DNA of 64,000 nucleotides, taken from Hoylesella pleuritidis JCM 14110. Lineage in GTDB: Bacteria; Bacteroidota; Bacteroidia; Bacteroidales; Bacteroidaceae. Positions within the stretch are counted from its first letter, which is position 1. Each line of letters begins with the position of its first letter. Shown here in pieces: positions 54,018 to 63,791 of the stretch. Position numbers and translations under genes: made by a program. The DNA lies in the NCBI RefSeq assembly GCF_000613725.1, contig NZ_BAJN01000005.1, forward strand, positions 101,811 through 165,810, read 5' to 3'. The notes beneath the pieces are model-generated. The model worked only from the letters and a program-made list of their open reading frames with translations. It was not told the DNA's origin and ran no database searches.

Positions 54018-55166
54018 TTATTTCTTCTCGGGCAGCGACACGTTGTGCCATGACAATGGGTTATTGGCCGTAGCATCGTTGCCGTTGCCGGTAGCGTCCT
54101 TGACGATGTTCGGGCTTGTGCTGTCGTCCATCTTCCAGTAGCCTACCAAACCTTTCGACTTGGGATCGACACTATAGAAGTTTCCAGCAATCTCTTCCTG
54201 CGTGCGCACCACATTCCAAACGCGCACCTCAGACATATTTCCCTCGAACCAACGGGCATCGTCATATGACTTGCCAATGAGGAAGTCGCGATCGGTACCA
54301 TTTCCTACGACGGAGATTCTGCCGTGTCTGAGCATCCCTTGTGACTGTAAGCTACCGTTGACGTAGACTTTCACCTCGTGCGTATCAGCGTCGTAAGTCA
54401 TGGCTACGTGCTGCCAACGGTTAGTTTGTAGGCCTTTGTTAGAGTCGGCATCGGGGAAATTGCCCGAACTGGTGGCTATCTGAATCTGGTTGCCGGGGAA
54501 ACCGGCGTCACCGATACGCATGAGGAAGTTGCCCTCAATACCCATAATGGTAGAGATGATCTTACCGAACTCGCGCGGATAGATGAGCGCTTCCATCGTA
54601 ATCTGGTTCATGTTGTTCACCAAATCAGGTGTTGCCCATTTTATGGTGAGGAAGTTCTTGCTCATGTCAGCTACCACATTGATGAGTGCACCGGAACGGA
54701 ACACGAAATAATAGTTCTTCGCCGACTGCAACACCTCGATGTCCTGACAGTTCACCGTCACAGGTAACACATAGGTGGTGGCACGATCCAAATTGCCCAA
54801 CTTGAAGAATGCGAACTGTGCCTTGTCGCTGTTCACGCTACCTTGGTTAATCTTCACGTCGCCCTTGACCACCTTGTAGCAGGTATCGGGTAGCATGACG
54901 GCCTTAGCGTAGTAGGCTTGGTTATAGGTTTCTACCAGATTGGCAGCCACGCTGAAAGTGGCATTCAGTTCCTTTTCGGCCGGGCGTGCCGTCGAAAGGA
55001 TGAGCGACTTCACGATACTCATCTCACCCTTGATGATCGTTTCCGAAGTGAATGTCTTGCCGTCGATAAACGCCTTGCTTTTGAAGTTGGCTTCATCGTT
55101 GTTCTGGCAGGCTGCCATCAGAAAGGCAGCAGCCACGAGCGACATATATTTAAATAGCTTCTTCAT
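54018..55166 (-). CDS. DUF1735 and LamG-like domain surface glycan-binding lipoprotein
   Basis: The 382-residue protein has lipobox AAFLMAAC (Cys 20). A DUF1735 domain covers about residues 45-165 (EKELNATFSVAANLVETYNQAY, FKLGNLDRATTYVLPVTV). A concanavalin/LamG_3 domain covers about 195-370 (ITMEALIYPREF, RWQHVAMTYDADTHEVKVYVNG, GNMSEVRVWNVVRTQEEI, GLVGYWKMDD). No hydrolase motif is present. By position it corresponds to surface glycan-binding proteins of the Bacteroides N-glycan locus. It lies only four bases from the GH18-like gene upstream. Confidence 0.82.
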   Translation of the reverse strand: MKKLFKYMSLVAAAFLMAACQNNDEANFKSKAFIDGKTFTSETIIKGEMSIVKSLILSTARPAEKELNATFSVAANLVETYNQAYYAKAVMLPDTCYKVVKGDVKINQGSVNSDKAQFAFFKLGNLDRATTYVLPVTVNCQDIEVLQSAKNYYFVFRSGALINVVADMSKNFLTIKWATPDLVNNMNQITMEALIYPREFGKIISTIMGIEGNFLMRIGDAGFPGNQIQIATSSGNFPDADSNKGLQTNRWQHVAMTYDADTHEVKVYVNGSLQSQGMLRHGRISVVGNGTDRDFLIGKSYDDARWFEGNMSEVRVWNVVRTQEEIAGNFYSVDPKSKGLVGYWKMDDSTSPNIVKDATGNGNDATANNPLSWHNVSLPEKK

Positions 55167-55170
55167 TTTT

Positions 55171-56208
55171 TTATTCTTTAACGGTTGGATTGATAGTCGA
55201 GATTACCTTGCGCAGATTGGGGTAAGTGAATAACGCGTTGTAGTAATCTACATTGGCGTTGAGCAGTCCCATGCCGGCACAGGTGTAGCCAGTGTGATCG
55301 GAAGCAACGAACTTAGCAATGCCGTGCATAGCCAGCATCTTGCCCCAGTAGCCAGTCTTAGTGTCGGTTTCATCAGCCGACTTGTTGTTAACCAGCAGAA
55401 TAAACTTGTCGGAGGGCACGCCTTTGTCCAAAGCCTTGCGCACGAGATAGTCCACTCCATAGACCGACTTCTCTGCCTGCGTAGGAATGATAATGTAGCG
55501 AGCCTGCTCCAACAACGTCTTGTCAGTCACGTACTGCGGGCGTCCCATCATAATGAGTTCCTTGTTCTTATGTCGCGAGACCCAATCCTTGGCAATTCCG
55601 AAGAACACGGTTTCCACGGCCATAGCCTCAGCCTTTTGCTCTTCGGTCAGGTAAAGGGTCAGTTTGGCGTTGAATCCCATGATGACGCCATCGTAGTTAA
55701 AGTTGTCAATAAGCTTCATTTGCGTATTGAGTGAATCGACAAGGTAGGTATTAAAGTCCTTGAAACCCTTCCCCGCATTATCGGGATTCTTTACGAAAGC
55801 CTTCTTCTGAGCATCATAAGCCACCTTGATGTCTTCGCAGCTGATTTGGAATACTACTTTCGTTCCTTTCTGGGTTTTCACTTCCTCGATTTCCTTCACC
55901 ATCTGCTCCGTGAGCGTTTCCGGTTTCGTCAGCACGATATAGTCTACGCTGTCTGGCACGGCATTGATATGCTGAGCTTGTGTGAAGGGAATGGCTTGGC
56001 TATTGTTGAACCATGCCATCATAATTTTATGACGACTCGTCTTGTAGGCCCTAAGGTTTGTGAGATAGTTCCGGTAGAGTTCGGCATTCTGTTTCTCAAT
56101 ACTCGATTGGTTGATGTCTATAGGTTCAACGTCCGTATCACAGCTACCCAGGAACAGGGTCATCGTACAAATCGTTGAAAATATCAGACTCTTGATGATA
56201 TGTTTCAT
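55171..56208 (-). CDS. GH18-like lipoprotein lacking catalytic residues (probable glycan-binding protein)
   Basis: A 345-residue protein from ATG 56208 (MKHIIKSLIF); an ATG 30 bases earlier is less likely. Lipobox LFLGSC (Cys 23). The fold follows GH18 (KIMMAWFNNSQ, VDYIVLTKPETLTEQMVKEIEEVKTQKGTKVVFQIS), but the catalytic strand reads YDGVIMGFN (residues 172-180): the Asp and Glu of DxxDxDxE are replaced by Gly and Asn. It is therefore expected to bind but not cut. In Bacteroides, a GH18-like protein beside the active endoglycosidase acts as a surface glycan-binding protein. Part of the leftward SusC-SusD operon. Confidence 0.82.
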   Translation of the reverse strand: MKHIIKSLIFSTICTMTLFLGSCDTDVEPIDINQSSIEKQNAELYRNYLTNLRAYKTSRHKIMMAWFNNSQAIPFTQAQHINAVPDSVDYIVLTKPETLTEQMVKEIEEVKTQKGTKVVFQISCEDIKVAYDAQKKAFVKNPDNAGKGFKDFNTYLVDSLNTQMKLIDNFNYDGVIMGFNAKLTLYLTEEQKAEAMAVETVFFGIAKDWVSRHKNKELIMMGRPQYVTDKTLLEQARYIIIPTQAEKSVYGVDYLVRKALDKGVPSDKFILLVNNKSADETDTKTGYWGKMLAMHGIAKFVASDHTGYTCAGMGLLNANVDYYNALFTYPNLRKVISTINPTVKE

Positions 56209-56268
56209 TTCTTTATTCAGTTTTAAATCGGTAATCATAATTCTCTATAAATATTTTTACCTTACGGC

Positions 56269-57828
56269 CTATTTTGCCCACCACACGTCGGTAGCCATAT
56301 TGTCGGCACCTCCGAGCAGTCCAACGGCTGCATTGTAGTTGTCAAGATTATTGATACGCTCTTCCTGCGGATAAGCCAAACGACGTGCGCCGCGCGCCGT
56401 GCTGACAATGCCGCCGCTATTGTTGATTTTGACGGGCATGAGCTGCGGATAGCCTGTGCGTCGATAGTCGGCCCAAGCCTCAAGTCCGAGCGGGAACATA
56501 GCCAACCACTTCTGCGTGATGACGCGTTCGAGTTGTTGCTCCGGCGTGTCGCTGTCATTCCACGCGATGGTGATGGTCGAGGTCTTACCACTATAGGAAT
56601 TATTTCCGACTGGGTCATTGTAAAGCGCTGGTGTACTAGCAGCGTCGGCCAAATACTTCTCTGCTCCACTTACGCCCCACTGCTCGAAAGAGAGTTTAAT
56701 GCCCTTCGCATAGAAATTGCCAGCCTTATCGCCCATGTTCCAGCCCTTCAACACACCTTCCGCACGAAGGAAAGCCACCTCTGCCGCATTCATCCATAAC
56801 AGTTTGGTATCTGTCTTCACGTTATAGTTAGAATAAGCATGGGCTATCTCGCCACCCGGAATCTGTATTCCGGAACGCAGACCATAGTATCCGTTAGTTC
56901 CGTTGGCAAAGGTTGACTTGGTGAACATTGCGGAACGACGCGGATCATTATATCCGTTCATGTAGGAGGTTATATCGGCTCCGACACGTGAGTCGCCGCC
57001 ATTATATTCATACATAATTATTTCAAAAGGATTAGTGCTCGACAAGGTCATAAAAGCATTGTCATCGTTAGATGTCATGACACCTATTTCGTGATTCACC
57101 GCAGATTCAGCTTGCTGTTTGGCGGTTGTAGGGTCGGCTTTTGAAATACGAACGGCCAGACGCAGACGCAAAGAATTGGCAAACTTGATCCATTTCTCTA
57201 CATTTCCGCCATACACTTTGTCGGCCTTAGGAGAGAAGTTGGCAGTACGGTTGGCAGACAAGGTCTTGACAGCCTCATCGAGCTTCTTGAAGAGCAGCGT
57301 ATAGACTTCCTGCTGTGAATCGTAAGCAGCGGTAATCTCGCCATTCACGCCCACCTTGGAATAAGGGATAGGACCATAAGCATCGGTAACGCGATGAATA
57401 CCCGCCACCTTGATGATTTCGGCTACAGCCAGTGCCACTGAATTATCGGTAGCGCCTTTCACTTCGTTGAAATAGATGAAAAGCTTGGGAATGATGTCCT
57501 TAAATAATACGCGGCTCCATCCGTTTTCAGGGCTATACTGTGCAAAGTTTTTCCCGGTAAAACCAGCATTCGAGTCGGAAATATAACCTCCATAAGAACC
57601 GCCACACAGACATTCTGTGAACTGGTTGGTGTTGACATCGGTCGGAACGACCCAACTTTGGAGGTTCACCATGGCAGCACCCAATGAGTAGGCGTCGCGC
57701 TGCATTTCCTCTTTTGATACGCCATAAGGATTCTGGTTGTATTCCTCATAACTGTTGGTACAAGCTGTAAAGCCCAATACAAGGCCAGCCGATACCGTTG
57801 ACAATATGATATTTTTATACTGTTTCAT
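56269..57828 (-). CDS. SusD/RagB-type surface glycan-binding lipoprotein
   Basis: The 519-residue protein has lipobox VLGFTAC (Cys 23), then TNSYEEYNQNPYGVSKEEMQRD, the start typical of the SusD-like_2 group. The helical body includes KWIKFANSLRLRLAVRISKADP and WMNAAEVAFLRAEGVLKGW. The C-terminus has QKWLAMFPLGLEAWADYRRTGYPQLMP. It caps the SusC barrel encoded 17 bases upstream and captures released glycan. Confidence 0.92.
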   Translation of the reverse strand: MKQYKNIILSTVSAGLVLGFTACTNSYEEYNQNPYGVSKEEMQRDAYSLGAAMVNLQSWVVPTDVNTNQFTECLCGGSYGGYISDSNAGFTGKNFAQYSPENGWSRVLFKDIIPKLFIYFNEVKGATDNSVALAVAEIIKVAGIHRVTDAYGPIPYSKVGVNGEITAAYDSQQEVYTLLFKKLDEAVKTLSANRTANFSPKADKVYGGNVEKWIKFANSLRLRLAVRISKADPTTAKQQAESAVNHEIGVMTSNDDNAFMTLSSTNPFEIIMYEYNGGDSRVGADITSYMNGYNDPRRSAMFTKSTFANGTNGYYGLRSGIQIPGGEIAHAYSNYNVKTDTKLLWMNAAEVAFLRAEGVLKGWNMGDKAGNFYAKGIKLSFEQWGVSGAEKYLADAASTPALYNDPVGNNSYSGKTSTITIAWNDSDTPEQQLERVITQKWLAMFPLGLEAWADYRRTGYPQLMPVKINNSGGIVSTARGARRLAYPQEERINNLDNYNAAVGLLGGADNMATDVWWAK

Positions 57829-57845
57829 AATTCAATGACTTCACT

Positions 57846-60800
57846 TTAGAATTTAAGTTTGATATTGAAACCAAGGTTGCGGGTGCTTGGTGTCATAAAC
57901 TTATCAATACCCTGATAGTAGTTACCCGTGGTAGCTGTTGTCTCAGGGTCGAACGGTGCTTTGCAATAGAACATCAGTAGATTGCGTCCGATAAAAGAGA
58001 GCGTGAGATCGCCCAGTCCGAAAAAATGTTTCTTCTTGAAGGTGTAGCTTAAGCTGGCTTCCTGCAAACGGACATTAGTGGCGCTGTAGGTATAGAATTG
58101 CGGAATACCATCGTTGGCACCGATGGTCGAATACCACGACTCGGGATTGAGATGGTCGTTGCCGTTGACTTTCACATACTTGTTATCACGAGCTTTCGCA
58201 CTGGCTTCTGATACGCCATAAAGGTCGAGTGCAGCCTGTGTGGCTGAATAAACGATGCCACCAAAGCGAGCGCTGACCATCGTGCCGAGATTGAATCCCT
58301 TATAAGAAAAGTCGTTGCGCCAAGCCATATTGGCCTTCGGGAATACTGAACCCAATTTGATATCGCCTACATTATTATTACGATATACCTTACCATCCTT
58401 GTCGACATACACACGACCCTTGTCATCACGCATGACATCGGTCAGAGAATAAAGGTCGCCCAACGTGCCTCCTTCTTTCAAAATGAAGTGGGCATTGCCC
58501 AAACCACCTACGTCAAGGCGATCCTTATTGATAACAGCACCCGTTTCGGGATGGATGTAATTACGGACAAGCTCATTGATTCTGTTGCGGTTTGAACTGA
58601 ATGTGTAGTTGCTCGACCAACCAAAATAGCCCCACTTGTTATTGTAGCCGAATGCCAACTCAATACCGTTGTTCGACACATTACCCGTCTGGATATAGAG
58701 TGCGGAATAACCTGATGACACGGAAATGTCAGGATTGAACGTCTGATTGAACGTCTTGGTCCAGTATAAAGACACATCCAGATTGAAGTGTTTCAGGAAA
58801 CGAGCCTGCAAACCCACTTCCCACGAGTTGGTGGTTTCAGGCTTCAGATCATAAATAGGATAGATCGTCTGGCTCTTCCACTGCTTAGTATTGTTGTCCC
58901 ATTCGTGTTTCGGGTTGGCAATTTCGCGAACAAAAGGAATACCCACCGAAGCAAACGAACCACGCACCTTCAAAAAGTCAATGGCCTTGGGCATCTTCAA
59001 GGTCTCGGAGATAATCCACGAACCACCGATAGAAGGATAGAAGAAAGAGCTCTTGTTGGAGTGTGGACCGGCCAACATTGAAGGCCAGTCGTTACGGCCT
59101 GTAACGGTGATATAGTATTGGCTATTCCATCCCAACTCAACGCTGATAAAGAGCGATTTGGTCTGTTCGTGATAGCCTTTGGGGGAACGCTTCTCACGGT
59201 TGACGTCAATCTGGTATTCATTGAAGACATTGGGTATAAGGTTATCAGCTATTGGGCCGTCGATACCCGTCTGGTCTTGTTTGATGTCGGAGAGGGACGC
59301 GCCGATATTGGCAACAACAGAAAATTTATCTTGCAAGAAACGCTTGTTGATGTTCAACATCAAGTCGCCGTAGGTTTGCTTGTCATCGGTCTTGATTTTA
59401 GCATACTGACCGTTGGCGCCAGCAATGGTTGTATTGGTGCTGGCAAAGTACTTCTTTTCAAAAGTATTCGTAGCGTTATCAATGCGAATACGGCCCGAAA
59501 CATTCATCCAATCGGTAAGTTTATAGGTCAGACCCACATTCATCATATAGCGGTACTTTTTGTTGGTGCGGCGGTTGCGGTAGTTAATCCAGTAAGGATT
59601 CTGTCCCACGAATTCGCTTAACAGATTATTCCAGTTCTGCGTATAAATATTTCGTCTGGTATCAAAGCGCTCAAACATGGCCATATCATTGTAGTCGTTG
59701 CCGCGCGGATAGAGATAGGCCGACACCAAGGGGTTGGCATACACACCCTGATTGGTCATATTGCGGTCGTTCTGAATGATATAGCTAGCACCAGCGTCGA
59801 GCAGCAATTTACCGTTTAATAAGCTCGACGTATTGCGGAACGTAAAATTATAACGGTTATAGCTGTTGTTCGGAATGATGCCGCCGGAGTTCAACGCGCT
59901 GGCTGAGAAGTAAGTCTGGTTCTTCTCTGAACCTGTCGATACAGAGAAAGCTTCGGTTGTCATAATACCGGTCTTCAGATAATCTCTCTTCGGATCGTAC
60001 CCCATGTAATTGGCGGCATTGAGCAAGCGCCCCCAACTGTAACTGTCGGCACCGGCCTGACGCAAACCGCTTCCCGTTCCGTAGCGATTCTGAAACTCCG
60101 GAAGACGGAATGCTTCCGAGAACTCTGTGCTCTGACTTACAGTAAACTCTGTGTAGCCGGCCTTTCCTTTCTTTGTCGTGATGACAATAGCGCCGTTCGA
60201 CGCACGGTTACCATAGAGGGCCGCGGCCGCCGCACCCGTCAATACCGACATGGACTCAATGTCCTCGGGGTTGATGTCGGCAATTCCTTCGGTAGTACCA
60301 TTAGAACCGAATACCGAGTCGCCACTGCCACCGATATTGAACATAGGCACACCATCAATGACATACAGCACGTTGCTCGACTGCTCAATGCTTCGTGTAC
60401 CTCGCATAACCACTTTCGACGCGCCACCGGTACCCGACGAACTGGTATTAATATTCACGCCTGCCACCTTACCACTCAGCGAGTTAATGAAATTGGCGTC
60501 CTTGTTTGACACGAGATCATCTCCATTCACCTGCTGCACATTGTAGCTCAACGCTTTCTGTTCGCGCTTGATACCAAGGGCCGTGACGACTACTTCATTC
60601 AGTTCTTTGGCCGATCCCGACGACAAACTGATGTTGTAGCTGTTATTCTTTCCTATGCGCACAGTCTTCGTGTCGTAGCCGATGTAGGATATTTCCAGCT
60701 CGGATCCTTCATCGACCATCAGTGTGAAATGGCCGTCAATGTCGGTGATGGTTCCACCCTGCCCCCCCTTCTGACGGATGGTGGCACCAACGACAGGCTC

Positions 60801-61169
60801 ACCGTTCTCATCCTTAATGATGCCACTCACCTTTTTCTTCTCGCCGACATTTCGCTGTCGTTGTGTGTTTTGTGAAAAAGATTTGGAAACGATAATATTT
60901 TTACCTTTGATTTCGTAAGACAGATTCTGCCCTTGCAGAATCTGTTCGATGGCTTGTTTGATATTCGTCGCGTTGACGCTGACAATCTTCTGGGTATTGA
61001 GGTCGCCGGCTTCAAATACGAATGAATATCCACTCTTCTGTCTCAACTCTGCCATAGCCTTCTTCGCCGTAACGCTTTTCAGATTGAGCGAAACGTGCTG
61101 AGCTGCCATATTCAGATTCAGACATAACAGAAACGCAGTCACTAATAGACCTTTTCTTTTGCTATTCAT
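57846..61169 (-). CDS. SusC-type TonB-dependent receptor with STN signalling domain
   Basis: The 1107-residue protein starts MNSKRKGLLVTAFLLCLNLN, with signal cleavage near NMAAQ. Domains in order: STN/secretin-like (about 28-95: SVTAKKAMAELRQKSGYSFVFE, INEQILQGQNLSYEIKGKNIIV-like), carboxypeptidase-regulatory-like (about 112-190), TonB plug (NEVVVTALGIKREQKALSYNV, VMRGTRSIEQSSNVLYVIDGVPM) and beta-barrel ending NLGFNIKLKF. The STN domain indicates that it signals to the FecR-type anti-sigma protein encoded upstream, besides importing oligosaccharide. First gene of the structural operon. Confidence 0.93.
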   Translation of the reverse strand: MNSKRKGLLVTAFLLCLNLNMAAQHVSLNLKSVTAKKAMAELRQKSGYSFVFEAGDLNTQKIVSVNATNIKQAIEQILQGQNLSYEIKGKNIIVSKSFSQNTQRQRNVGEKKKVSGIIKDENGEPVVGATIRQKGGQGGTITDIDGHFTLMVDEGSELEISYIGYDTKTVRIGKNNSYNISLSSGSAKELNEVVVTALGIKREQKALSYNVQQVNGDDLVSNKDANFINSLSGKVAGVNINTSSSGTGGASKVVMRGTRSIEQSSNVLYVIDGVPMFNIGGSGDSVFGSNGTTEGIADINPEDIESMSVLTGAAAAALYGNRASNGAIVITTKKGKAGYTEFTVSQSTEFSEAFRLPEFQNRYGTGSGLRQAGADSYSWGRLLNAANYMGYDPKRDYLKTGIMTTEAFSVSTGSEKNQTYFSASALNSGGIIPNNSYNRYNFTFRNTSSLLNGKLLLDAGASYIIQNDRNMTNQGVYANPLVSAYLYPRGNDYNDMAMFERFDTRRNIYTQNWNNLLSEFVGQNPYWINYRNRRTNKKYRYMMNVGLTYKLTDWMNVSGRIRIDNATNTFEKKYFASTNTTIAGANGQYAKIKTDDKQTYGDLMLNINKRFLQDKFSVVANIGASLSDIKQDQTGIDGPIADNLIPNVFNEYQIDVNREKRSPKGYHEQTKSLFISVELGWNSQYYITVTGRNDWPSMLAGPHSNKSSFFYPSIGGSWIISETLKMPKAIDFLKVRGSFASVGIPFVREIANPKHEWDNNTKQWKSQTIYPIYDLKPETTNSWEVGLQARFLKHFNLDVSLYWTKTFNQTFNPDISVSSGYSALYIQTGNVSNNGIELAFGYNNKWGYFGWSSNYTFSSNRNRINELVRNYIHPETGAVINKDRLDVGGLGNAHFILKEGGTLGDLYSLTDVMRDDKGRVYVDKDGKVYRNNNVGDIKLGSVFPKANMAWRNDFSYKGFNLGTMVSARFGGIVYSATQAALDLYGVSEASAKARDNKYVKVNGNDHLNPESWYSTIGANDGIPQFYTYSATNVRLQEASLSYTFKKKHFFGLGDLTLSFIGRNLLMFYCKAPFDPETTATTGNYYQGIDKFMTPSTRNLGFNIKLKF

Positions 61170-61366
61170 TCAGTTTTATAAATTTAATTGGTTAATAATC
61201 ACAGATTTCTTTCAGCCCCCAGCTTGGTTTGAATTGTTTTGTAGGGTAACTGAAGATGTATATTGAGTAATTTTCTGAGTTAAGTACTTTTGTCGATCAT
61301 TTACTGTTCATAGGTGGTTATTGGTTTTAGGGGTCATAGGATTTAGGTCAAATATCTTTTCTAATG

Positions 61367-62383
61367 TCAATAAACGATGGCTTTTCGCTCGTCAACCATC
61401 CGATAACGTATCTTGCCCGTCGAAGAGAGGGCGTCGAGCACGTCTTTCAGGCTTTGTGACCGTCGGGTAAAAGAGCCGTAGAAGTGCATGGAGGCTGCCC
61501 GCTGGTTCGTGATTTCAACATCGGCATTATAACTGCGCGATAGTTGCAAAGCGATATCCTTCATTGACTTGCCGTCGAGCACGATGGCACCGTCGGTCCA
61601 TTGACTGGCATTCGTAGCCACACAGTCACCGATATATACCTGACGGGAGGTCTTGGAGAACACGGCCCGCTGGTTAGGGCGCAACTGATAGTAGCGATTG
61701 GAATAGTCTGCAACATCAAGAACTACACTGCCTTCGGCCAGATCGACCACGACTTCATCGTCCGTAGCATAGTCACGAAAATTGAACTTGGTACCCAACA
61801 CGCGCACGCTAAGATTATTCGAGTTTACCGTAAAGGGCAATTGTTTGTTCTTCGTCACTTCAAAATAGCCTTCACCTGTGAGACTCACGTTACGGTTTTC
61901 CACACCGAAGCCCTGTGAATAGCTCACCTTCGAACCGGCATTGAGCCATACCTGCGTGCCATCGGGCAACAGCATCTTGGTTGTTGAACCTAACGGGGCC
62001 TCTACATAGATATTAGTAAAGGCACTCAAAAGCCCCTGTCGGCCTATATTATAAAATAGGTAAGGGAATAGGCCTACCGTCAGTACGGCCACGGCGGCAT
62101 ATTTCAGCAGGATCGGCCAGCGACGACCGCGTGATCGTTCGGCCTTTCGGACTACAGCCACACACTTCAGAAACTCGATGTAGGCACGCTCCTTGTGGAA
62201 ACGACCAGCAGCATCCGGGTTAGCAACAGAAAACCAAATCTCTTCTAACTGCTCGAAATGGGCATGATTGTCTGGACTCTCGACTTTCCAATTATCAAGC
62301 TCGAGGCGTTCGTCAGCGGTAAGATCATCAGTGAAAAAGCGAACGATTAGGTCGTCAATATAATTGGTAGGTTCTGTCATCAT
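61367..62383 (-). CDS. FecR-type anti-sigma factor
   Basis: The 338-residue protein has a cytoplasmic N-terminal domain of about 88 residues (ERLELDNWKVESPDNHAHFEQLEEIW), one membrane segment (PILLKYAAVAVLTVGLFPYLFY), then a FecR domain (EAPLGSTTKMLLPDGTQVWLNAGSKVSY...) and DUF4974 at the C-terminus (DVEITNQRAASMHFYGSFT). It keeps the ECF sigma factor inactive until the STN domain of the SusC receptor reports ligand. The intergenic gap to SusC is about 200 bases. Confidence 0.93.
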   Translation of the reverse strand: MMTEPTNYIDDLIVRFFTDDLTADERLELDNWKVESPDNHAHFEQLEEIWFSVANPDAAGRFHKERAYIEFLKCVAVVRKAERSRGRRWPILLKYAAVAVLTVGLFPYLFYNIGRQGLLSAFTNIYVEAPLGSTTKMLLPDGTQVWLNAGSKVSYSQGFGVENRNVSLTGEGYFEVTKNKQLPFTVNSNNLSVRVLGTKFNFRDYATDDEVVVDLAEGSVVLDVADYSNRYYQLRPNQRAVFSKTSRQVYIGDCVATNASQWTDGAIVLDGKSMKDIALQLSRSYNADVEITNQRAASMHFYGSFTRRSQSLKDVLDALSSTGKIRYRMVDERKAIVY

Positions 62384-62518
62384 TTTGGTTTAGGTATTAG
62401 TGAGACGAAAAAAAAGGCAAAGGGGGTAGTGAATATATTATTTTTTGGGGTTTCATGAAGCCATTATATACAATTTTCCTATCCAGCCGTTGGGTTCATA
62501 AAGCCCCATGAAAGGTTA

Positions 62519-63106
62519 TCAGGAGAAATACGCCATCAGCAAAAAAGCGAAGTATTTGCCCAACTGCTGCTGCAAAAGCCGTAAGGCCTGCTTCATATGA
62601 TACTTCACGGTATTGACTGAAATACCCAACTCTTGGGCAATCTCGGTGTTCTTCTTACCGTCAAAGCGGCTCATCTTGAAAATGCGGCGGCAATCGGCCG
62701 GCAACCCTTCGATGACATCGTTAATGGTCTGCTCGAGTTCCTTCTCCAATAGATAGCCCAGCGGATGATCGTGACTGGCAGATCGCTCAAGCAGACGGCT
62801 ATCATCAGGTAAAGTCGAAAGCGTCTGCTCATGACGAAACTGGCGCGACTTCAGATAGTCGAGACAGCGATTGCGCACGCTTCGGACAAGATATTGACGC
62901 AAAGACGTCTGGATATCGATATTCTCACGCGTTTCCCAAAGGTGGAAAATCACGTCGCCCACCACGCTTTCGGCCATAAAATCATCATGCAGATAACGGA
63001 CAGCAATGACGCACAACACATCATAGTGGGCATCAAATACATACTTATAAGCATGCTCGTTGCCCTCTTTCAGATTTTGAACGATCAAGGCTTCCATTAA
63101 ATCCAT
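62519..63106 (-). CDS. ECF sigma-70 factor controlling the GH18/SusCD locus
   Basis: The 195-residue protein has region 2 (YDVLCVIAVRYLHDDFMAESVVGDVIFHLWETREN) and region 4 (IEGLPADCRRIFKMSRFDGKKNTEIAQELGISVNTVKYHMKQAL) with the helix-turn-helix. It matches the Bacteroidota RNA polymerase sigma-70 ECF family, paired here with FecR (135-base gap) and the STN-bearing SusC, forming a trans-envelope switch. The region upstream (63107-63230) is AT-rich, with a weak TACCTTTA box near 63137 on the minus strand. Confidence 0.93.
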   Translation of the reverse strand: MDLMEALIVQNLKEGNEHAYKYVFDAHYDVLCVIAVRYLHDDFMAESVVGDVIFHLWETRENIDIQTSLRQYLVRSVRNRCLDYLKSRQFRHEQTLSTLPDDSRLLERSASHDHPLGYLLEKELEQTINDVIEGLPADCRRIFKMSRFDGKKNTEIAQELGISVNTVKYHMKQALRLLQQQLGKYFAFLLMAYFS

Positions 63107-63215
63107 ATGTAAACTATATATACGTGAGATGGAATTGTAAAGGTAAACAATAAAGTCTTAATCTTTGTTCTAATGGAAGATGCTCATAGCGTTTTTTATT
63201 TTTTTTATTATCTTA

Positions 63216-63310
63216 TAACTTAATTATCTATTATTGAATTGAAATCGGAACCATCGTGCTAATCGCGTCGTTTAAAACATCGAACTAATTCTACATTATT
63301 GAATTGAAAC
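63216..63310. repeat. Two copies of TTATTGAATTGAAA spaced by 65 bases
   Basis: TTATTGAATTGAAA occurs exactly at 63231-63244 and 63296-63309, with further partial similarity over about 30 bases to the left of each. The spacing would suit a 30-base repeat with a 35-base spacer, but two degenerate AT-rich copies are too little for a CRISPR call. Confidence 0.35.
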
Positions 63311-63440
63311 TTTCACTATCGAAGTCAAAGGTCTGCTCGACATCGTCAGAACTTGCAATACATTTGAACACTTTATGCATATGTATACACAGGTTCCTGC
63401 ATACTCGGAAAAAAGAAAAAAGCTGTGATTGCCTGGTTTT

Positions 63441-63550
63441 GGTTGACTTTTTATAGCTTTATCCCTGATAAAAGTTGACTCATGTTATTCTTTATTCCTA
63501 ATATAAGTTTACTATATTTACCTTATGCCTGATATAGATCGACCATAGCG
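63441..63550. repeat. Degenerate 30-33-bp tandem repeats next to an IS3-type transposase
   Basis: Units begin at 63441, 63471, 63504 and 63535 and share AAGTTGACT-like starts and TTAT.CCTGATA ends. They lie about 250 bases past the transposase stop, where the end of the insertion element would be expected. The flanking 63551-63791 stretch has no supported gene. Confidence 0.5.
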
Positions 63551-63791
63551 TTCAGTCTATACTGTAAAATATAATGGGGAACAAGGGTAAACAAACTTCA
63601 GGAATAAGGGTGCGGTTATGTAGTCTTTTACATAAACTCATGCCCAAATTTCTAAAATCCTAATCTTATCTTTATGCCTTTTTTATTATCTAATATTAGA
63701 CTTGGCTGCCTTGTTTGTATTATATTTTACTCCGCGGTGTGAGCTTTTTGATAGCTCTATCACGATAGCTTTTCCACTCTTTCTTTATCTC

